Of a stretch of DNA of 64,000 nt, positions 57,028-64,000 are shown piece after piece. The stretch is from Tetragonia tetragonoides (Eukaryota; Streptophyta; Magnoliopsida; Caryophyllales; Aizoaceae): positions 22,218,001-22,282,000 of the forward strand of contig CM076152.1 in NCBI GenBank assembly GCA_038025085.1. The letters run 5' to 3'. The notes below the pieces were generated by a model. It did no database searches. It worked only from the letters and a program-made list of their open reading frames with translations, and was not told the origin of the DNA. Position numbers and translations under genes: made by a program. The stretch's first letter is position 1. Each line of letters starts with the position of its first letter.

Positions 57028-58376
57028 TGTAGACGCCAAAAAAGCGTCTTCAGATTTCTCCGCAAAAGCCCGATGATGAAAGGAGTAATTTTTAAGCTTG
57101 AACTGCTATTTTTGCTTTAATAGTTAAGATAAGGTCTCAGGTTTTTCCCTCTAAACACTCCTTCATTTCCATTTCATTTAAAAGCCCCTTTCAAGAGCTT
57201 TCCATTGCTTCCTTCCGTGTCCAAATACGATTCCACACCTAAGAGTTATGGCCAAACAAAATTTAAGGTCAAAACAGATGTAGCCAAATACCATGGACCG
57301 TGTTTCCAGCCCAATTTGGGAGTTCATTTGGTTAAATTAATTTGTGAGCCTTACATTTTTGGATTTCTTATTCAAATAGCTTTCCAATGACATATCATAA
57401 TCCCACACCACATTCCCAACCAAGGAGTTACGAGCCCAACACTGATGCGTACTCCAAAACTGACCTCTCCTTACTCTTTCGGGTATATCTCTCCTTGTCC
57501 AGCGCCGCTAGCGGCGCTACCTTTTCCTTCGAGCCCGTCTCATTTTTCATCTCAAATTCGACCGTACAACCCTACTTTCCTACGCCTATATAAACAACCC
57601 CTCACCCTCAGTTCAAATTACACAGTCTACAGTTGGCAACCTCTATTCTCAGTAGTATTGACTCTGAGCTTCTCCCTCTTTCTTCCAAACTTGAGATCTA
57701 TTTTTACTATTCTTGTCAAATATAGCCTATAGTTCAGGTAAAAATTCCTGAGGGCTCAAATTAAATTTCTTGCTTATTTGTTTATTTTCTAAGTAGTCAT
57801 AATGTAGATATCATGCTAGGTCACGTTTTTATTGCTTCCTAAATATTGTCTATATAGTCGTTGTGCTGCTCAACTTGTCAATCAAATGCATGTCTAAATA
57901 AGAGTTAAAATAAATGTTGTGATGCTTGTGATGAACCAATTAATAGTCTAAGTCTAGGTTGTTACTCCGGTTTTGCATGAGAATTATGTCTTTAAATTAT
58001 TAAGCAAACTTGAGTTAGTAGAGGCCGTCATAATACGGGCGCGTTGGGTGCCTAACACCTTCCCACCTCGTACCTTCGCCCCCGAACCCTTTATTATTGG
58101 GTACTCATATGTTTTATATAAGCGGGAGTCTTTCTAAAAACATGATTAGTTCACTTATCGCGCTATTGGGTTGTCCCTTCGGTTTGTCCCTTCGATAAAA
58201 CGCTGATAGCAGATTTGTGACCTCTTTCATGGTTTTTATTCAATTCAAGTCTTTTCAAAAGCTTTTCTAACTCGATGGTCCCTTGAACTTATCTAAGCCC
58301 CCAACTAACAAATTTTCTATAAGGACGCACTCCGGGGAAAACAAAAGGATTGGTATAAAAATCCCGGGTCCTTACA
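57028..58376 (+). repeat. 5' LTR of family B, right copy (1,349 bp)
   Basis: It starts TGTAGACGCC and ends GGGTCCTTACA, with the primer site one base later. It matches the left LTR at 10455-11843 in reverse orientation and the fragment at 38918-39130. Confidence 0.9.
57587..57594 (+). promoter_or_regulatory. TATA box of the family B LTR
   Basis: TATATAAA within CGCCTATATAAACAACCCC, about 560 bp into the LTR, followed by a pyrimidine-rich leader. The same position is TATAAATA on the minus strand in the fragments at 6873-7133 and 11844-12819. Confidence 0.6.
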
Positions 58377-58377
58377 G

Positions 58378-58395
58378 TGGTGACTTCACTGGGGA
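58378..58395 (+). other. Primer-binding site, family B right copy
   Basis: TGGTGACTTCACTGGGGA, one base after the LTR end, in the place expected for a tRNA primer other than initiator Met. Confidence 0.75.
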
Positions 58396-59928
58396 TTTAT
58401 TTAAGAGGGTGAGACTCGAAAGTCAAGTTTGCTTAATTGTTTGAAAATATGTTCCATATGTTTTACATCATTTGCATGTGCCTTGCCACAACCTTTTGAC
58501 CCTTATCGACCCTCGAGGAAGTTTGTGTCGCAACTCGTAGACAACGCGTATATCTAAAGGAATATACAGTTGTCCTATCGTGCAAATCGACGCTTCCTCA
58601 CCCATGACTCATCAATCCTTTGTTGATGAAAAGAATTACAATGGATGTGTCGACCATCAGCCGAACGAAAATCGTAATTTGTCATGGTAACCTCACAAGA
58701 GCCAAAAGCCTTCAACCCACATTCGTGCATTCGATTGCTTGTTGTGCATGTGTCGTTGTAATGCCTGTCTGATCACATGTTTGCCTGTAAACTACGTTGT
58801 TATAATGCTTGGATATCGTGATTGTGTGCCAACATGTACTTACGTGCTAGGAGTGCTTTCTTTTTTTTTAGCTAGTTCCTAATGCCCAAAAATTGTGCGA
58901 GAATTCAATTCAATGAGCACTCGTTTCCCCAATGATATATTTTCATATAGCGTCGAAGTCATAAACAATTTTCTAGGACCTTTTAGCAAACAAAAAAAGA
59001 GTCAGTCTCTCCAATTCCCCTCTCCCACTTTTTTCTTTTCTTTTCTTTTTTTTTGATGTAATTCAGATTTGGCCAAAAAAAAAAAAACGCCGAAAATCAA
59101 ATAAAATTTGCCGAAATTTCTTTTTTATTTATTTTATCCTATTTTCCATTTTCTTTGAGTCTAGAAAAATCAAAAACAAAATAAAATAGGACGGTCCGTC
59201 TTTTTCAATTTTTTTATTTTTATTTTCGTTCATCGACTTCATTTTTTCCTTTGATATGAGGGGAAATAATCGGGCATTTAGGCTTAGGTTGTCATTTTCT
59301 ATTTCTTTGCTTTGCATTGCATTACATCGTACGTATTAGACGCTCCATGCTAGGATTCATAACTAGTCGTCATGTTTGCATTGTCGTCATTTTGCATATG
59401 CATTTACAAAAATTCGAGTCTTGCATTCATCAATGTCTCCATTTGTTCATTACGTCTCATGCACTAGAAGTCCAGAAAGGTCATTCATCAAGTGCTTTAG
59501 AGTCATTCTAGGAAGCATCCATTCATTGTCATACATGTCAAGGTCAGTTCGTCGTGCATCTTGCATATTGTTGTCGTAACTTTGTCATTGCATTGTCGTC
59601 ATCATGCATTCAAGTTCATATAAGACGTCCATAGGCACATTCACCTTAGGGGTTATCGAGGGTCTTCTAAAAATAACGAGTCTTTGTTTTCAAGTCCTTT
59701 CTTTGGCGTCTTTCTAAGTTGAGACTTGTGTTCAGGATTGGGGGCTCGAGGAAGAATTACGGAGACAAAGGTTGGCCTCGATCGTCCGGCAGATTGGTTC
59801 GTGTACAAGCTACTTCCAAGACACCACCACATTCCAAAAGGTCATCACCCCATAATCCAACACCACCACAAAGCTCGCCACCACTCAATACATCCCTTAC
59901 CTCACCAATCACACCCATAAACTTCACC

Positions 59929-60678
59929 ATGGTCAAAACCACTGACGAGAGGCTTGATGAGCTCATGAGTGAGTTGGAAAGGCTGCGACTCAAGGTTGAA
60001 GATATCGAGAGGAAAAGAGAAGAAGAGTCAAGGATCCCTTCCGATTCCGATTCTGAGGAAGAAGGTTCAGATGTCATGCTGGCTAAGATCACCTCTGTGC
60101 TCAAGAGTAGCGGCTTGATCTCCAACTATAATGCCAACGTAGGAATGTTTGACACTAAGATCAAGGGTAACCTTCCGGTCAAGTTCTCTATGCCTGAAGT
60201 ACCCACCTTCACGGGAGTCGACAACCCGCAGGATCACCTGAAATCCTTCACTACTGCTATGGACCTAAGGGGAATCAACAAGAAACTCTATGTCCATTTG
60301 TTTCCCCAAACCCTTGATACACATGCTCGACGATGGTTCTACTCCCTAGATCTGGAAAGCTACCCAACTTGGTCCGATATCACTGCAGTCTTCCTTGCAC
60401 GCTACAAGGAAAATGTTGCTTTACCTATGACCCTTCGAGAGTTAGAGATCACCAAACAATAAGAAGATGAGGGATTCACTGCCTTCCTTAGGCGTTGCAA
60501 GCTAAAGATAGTCGAACTGGTTGAGCGACCTTCGCAAGTTGATCAAATCCGCCAACTCATCAAAAACCTGCAACCTGCTTACATGGAACCCCTCAAGTAT
60601 CAAGTAATTGACTCCTACAACCGGCTCTATGTTGTGGGTATCCTAATTGAAGATGACCTTCTTAAGAATTCCACTTAA
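59929..60678 (+). pseudogene. Family B gag, right copy (one in-frame stop)
   Basis: The start CACCATGG gives MVKTTDERLDELMSELERL, then an acidic segment (SDSDSEEEGSD) and the gag core (MPEVPTFTGVDNPQDHLKSF, LYVHLFPQTLDTHARRWFYS, TWSDITAVFLARYKENVAL). A TAA at 60460-60462 interrupts it. The same frame continues (EDEGFTAFLRRCKLKIVEL, NLQPAYMEPLKYQVIDSYN) to a TAA at 60676-60678, 249 sense-equivalent codons in all. No zinc knuckle is seen. The frame is also open upstream to 59719, and the left copy conserves part of that extension, but the ATG at 59929 has better context. Confidence 0.8.
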
Positions 60679-62311
60679 GTTGTGAATAACACGAGTATCT
60701 ACAGGGGGCTGTCCTTCATGTCCGTGTGAACAGCCAGTGCTCGAGAAGTTGAAGAGAGTCGAAGTTTCCCAGCGTGCAAGTCTAGTTGAGTCCAGTCGAG
60801 TTTAATGATGTCTAGTTTGTCCTTTCAATTCGTTCATAGAGTCTAGCTTACTTCTCGTGTAATGCTTTTCTTCGATTCAATAAAGATTGCATTTTGATTC
60901 CCATCATTGTTCTTTGTTCAATTCTATGACGAATTTAAGTTGCCTATGACGGAATAAAAAAAAATAATTCAAAAGAAAGCCTTTATTGTGGAAAACATTA
61001 AGCAACAACTCCCTAATGATCATCCCCATAGAGGATATACAGTTGAACCGTCCGTGCCGAGAATAAGAGGCATTCATTTGGCACCTCACATCAATATCCT
61101 TTACTACCCTATACATCATTACCACTTGCAACCCTTTAAGCCAAACACATAGCCTTTAATTTCTTAACCACATCATCCTTACCCGGGAAATAGGTGTGTG
61201 CGACATGAGAATAGAAGCAACCTTCTAGGCAAGGTGGACCGACCTACAAAAACAAAGAGCCACCAAGAAAAAAAAAGAAGAGAGAACTCGAAAGTTCAAG
61301 AGCAAAAACAAAAAAAAAAAAACAAAAGAAAAATATTCAAGAGCGACCAAAGATCCAAAAGAGTGCAAACACTTTAAGCACAATCAAACAATGGCTAACC
61401 TAAACATAGGTCCCTTAGCCACCTTGCCCAGATCACAGACTTCTATATCATCTAGCATACTTTGGGAGGGGATTTACATTGGGTTTATTTGAGCCTTTAT
61501 CCTTTTTTTGACACCTTAACCCAACCTGACATTACAACCCTAAATCCCTCCAAAAGGTACGACCATTCAATTGTACGGTCCTGAACTACGTTGGCCTGAT
61601 TCCACAAACTGGATACGTAGGAAACCTCAAGGAGGTCCGGCCACGACAACCACTTTGTCACATGATCATAAGGAGTTTTCCAAAAATTCCACTGTTCTCA
61701 TCTAAGTCTAAAAAAAAATGAGCCCGGTAGGTTGAAAACCCGAAAGTTCGGCCTAGGCAAAAGTTAGGGCAACCAAAAAAAAATTATATAAAATAAATCA
61801 AATTCAACATCTTGAGGCAACTTAAATTTCTGAGGATTTAGAACATTGTTTCTCATGTAAGCACTCTTTGGTCAGTCGTCTAGAGGTCATACTCATCACC
61901 TTTCTCGTAGGGTTGCACACAGACTTCCTAACTGGGGGCTTTTTCAGAATGAGTCGGTTCCTTGTCCGCTACTTTCCAAGTTGTCCATTTCGTCCCCATA
62001 CCTTAAGTTAGGATGTTTTGTACCGCAGCATCAACAACCATAGCTCCTCGAGTAGGTTATAACCATCAAGAACCACATATCAAACTGGGGGTTGATTCAC
62101 CCTTGACTGCACCCAGTCTTGTCCACTTGTCTCTTACTCTGTCAAGATCACCACAGGAATGAAATTCTTGATCACAATTTTTTTTTTTCCATATGAAGAC
62201 CCTCTTTAGACCCTATAGGAGAGTCGTGCATGGTAGGCTAGGCTGCATGGAGCTGTGAGTCAATAGAGTCTGCATACATCATATTTTCATAAGTACTAGA
62301 GTCGCCTTCTC
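60679..62311 (+). other. Conserved non-coding tract of family B after gag
   Basis: No coding frame. From about 61360 it is colinear with 8300-7390 of the left copy in reverse, including TAGCATACTTTGGGAGGGGA, GGTTGAAAACCCGAAAG, GAACATTGTTTCTCATGTAA and CTGTCAAGATCACCACA. An A-rich stretch lies at 61267-61335. Confidence 0.7.
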
Positions 62312-64000
62312 TTTTTTGGAAAATGGTTAGATTTTTATTCCATCATCCAAAGGACACCAAGGCGGTGCCCTAGGAAATAACATATACAACCTAATGGCAT
62401 ACCAAGGTGGTACCCAAAGAGTGACTATACAAGCACAACCAGCAATGAGACTTTCTAATCTAAAAACAACTGTATAACACTACTTTCATCCCTAGCAAAT
62501 TTATACACTCTAGTACAAATCAAAGTTTTGATACACCAGCAAACCTGCTCAACCGTGCGCCTAGTGTCCCAAAGATTCTGGTATTTCTTTCACTCCATAA
62601 TTCATAAATGGTAGCTATCATAGCAGCCCGCTTCATTTTCTGGCTCATGCTCTTGCCTTTCGCAGCTTTGTTAAACCACTCAATCTCATGACCAAGTTGC
62701 CAAGCTATCCTGGTAACCCCTAGCCACCTTAGAATTCCAGTCCAAACTCGAGCAGCAAAAGGGCATCCAAAAAACAGATGGGAACAAGTCTCACAATGTG
62801 CCTTACAAAGAACACATCTATTAACAAGCAACATACCTCTCTTATTCAGCATGTCAACAGTTGACAACTTCCCATGAAAAGCCATCCAAGCAATAATGTT
62901 GTGGTGAGGAAGTGCAAGATGCTCCCAACCCAATGTCTTCCAACTCACCTTACTGTCAGGAGTTCTAAAGAAATCATATACAGCTTTTAAGGAAAATTTC
63001 CCTTTCTGAGACCAGTTCTGTATCAATTCTACTGCTACATCTTGACCTCCACATTTTGTAAGCAGTTCATCACGTAGAAGTAAAAGTCTTCTCCATATCC
63101 AAGAGTCCAATTGTTTCGCAGACACAGACCAAATAGTATTATACCTAAGATAATACTTTGAGACCCAAAGGCTCCAGAGGGAGTCTCTTTTTCCTTGAAG
63201 CTTCCAGATATGCTTCATCAAAAAGGCCTTGTTCCAACTCAAGACCTCCTTGATGTTCAAACCCCCTTCACTGTGAGGTCGACAAATAGTAACCCAAATT
63301 ATCATAGCCATCCTTCTCTTTCCATCTTTAGCTCCCCAAAAGAAATCCCTACACATCTGATCAATCTTGCTGATGACTTCCCTGGGGAGCGCAAAAATGG
63401 AGCACCAAAATGAATAAGTGCTAAAAATCACAGAATTTAGCAACTGACACTTCCTAGCATAGGATAACAAGTGCGAAGACCAGTGATGCAGCCTACTAGC
63501 AATCTGTTCCAGAAGGGGTTTACACATAGAAAAAGTTAACCTCGTGGCTGAGAGAGGAGCCCCAAGGTATCTAAAAGGCAGACTTCCCTCTGTATACCCA
63601 GTTTTCTCAAGAATCACAGCCTTGACAGCTTGCTGAACACCTCCAAAATAGATGCAGGACTTCTCATTGTTACCATGGAGACCAGACATAGCAGCAAACT
63701 TATTAAAAGCATCAGTGAGGACTTTAACAGACTGCATATCCCCTCGTGAAAAAAGTAGTAAATCATCTGCGAACACAAGATGATTCAACTACACTCTATG
63801 ACATTTGGGATGATCATAAAACTTTTTCTCTATCCTAGCTTTCCTCAACATCCTCGAAAGGAATTCCATGCAAAGGACAAAGAGGTAGGGGGACATAGGA
63901 TCTCCGTGCCTCAAGCCCTTCCTCCTTGGGACAAAGCCATGCGCTTCCCCATTAAACACCACAGAATATAGAGACCCAGGAACACAAGTCATCACCCAAT
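62312..64000 (-). pseudogene. L1-type LINE ORF2, C-terminal half, one in-frame stop
   Basis: ORF2 encodes the endonuclease/reverse transcriptase used for target-primed insertion. Read on the minus strand from the window edge: RRKGLRHGDPMSPYLFVLCM, a TAG at 63791-63789, then in the same frame NHLVFADDLLLFSRGD with the catalytic FADD (63773-63762), SGLHGNNEKSCIYFGGV, PFRYLGAPLSATRL, and the zf-RVT region (KGKFSLKAVYDFFRT, RCVLCKAHCETCSHLFFGC). It ends at a TGA at 62520. About 200 bp of 3' UTR reach 62312, where a T-run on the plus strand marks the A-rich end. The endonuclease half lies beyond the window. One nonsense codon in 490 otherwise open codons suggests a young copy. Confidence 0.85.

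Larger units (their letters stand above)
57028..62312 (+). mobile_element. Family B Ty3/gypsy-type element, right copy (gag only, no pol)
   Basis: 5' LTR (57028-58376), primer site, leader (58396-59928), gag (59929-60678), then about 1.6 kb without pol to about 62312, where a LINE end cuts it. The post-gag tract from about 61360 is colinear with the left copy, so the absence of pol is shared and old. The 3' LTR is not present. The element belongs with non-autonomous gag-bearing LTR elements of the TR-GAG type. Confidence 0.8.

Overview
The window is nuclear DNA of a flowering plant, probably a eudicot. It holds one intact split gene with GT-AG introns, surrounded by LTR retrotransposons, LINEs, SINEs, MITEs and decayed gene fragments, and there is no bacterial-style gene packing. 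The species cannot be fixed from sequence alone. The GAACTGAA-type repeats beside long ATT arrays remind me of Caryophyllales genomes, but that is only an impression.

Left arm (1-15.8 kb). A Ty3/gypsy element, here called family A, lies on the minus strand (163-5673): a truncated gag, an extra ORF upstream of gag, a Met-tRNA-type primer site and a 2.5 kb LTR. Next comes a CACTA-like DNA transposon end (5674-6870). A second Ty3/gypsy family, family B, follows on the minus strand (6873-11843); it has a gag and a long non-coding tract but no pol, and it abuts a partial second copy of its own LTR (11844-12819). A FAR1/MULE-type transposase-derived gene on the minus strand (12820-15420) is broken by stops and frameshifts and split by a hAT-like insertion.

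Centre (16.0-32.3 kb). The only gene that looks functional is a 16-exon plus-strand gene at 16985-32179. I can splice it to a 650-residue protein of the DUF4091 / GH123-catalytic-like family, with an Asp-Glu pair in a WDEP motif. Its large introns carry three 3' ends of one LINE family, several SINEs, a Stowaway MITE, a Harbinger/Tourist-type MITE and small tandem duplications.

Right of the gene (32.6-47 kb). This stretch has an RTE-type LINE remnant, a tRNA-derived SINE, an ALMT (aluminium-activated malate transporter) pseudogene on the minus strand, a four-unit array of about 310 bp joined to a B-like LTR end, a hAT-like MITE, an unidentified spliced gene fragment with a Lys/Ala/Glu-rich tail, a perfect 15-bp inverted repeat, and a 1.2 kb MITE-like element holding two long trinucleotide arrays in opposite orientation.

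Right arm (47.2-64 kb). A LINE ORF1 with a zinc knuckle is cut off by a truncated family A element on the plus strand (50441-57027). That element has a 1.8 kb solo LTR inserted in its gag and is cut just after the MPFGL motif of its reverse transcriptase by a family B element (57028-about 62312), again gag without pol. The window ends in a LINE ORF2 on the minus strand (62312-64000) with one in-frame stop. Both families therefore flank the gene, minus on the left and plus on the right.
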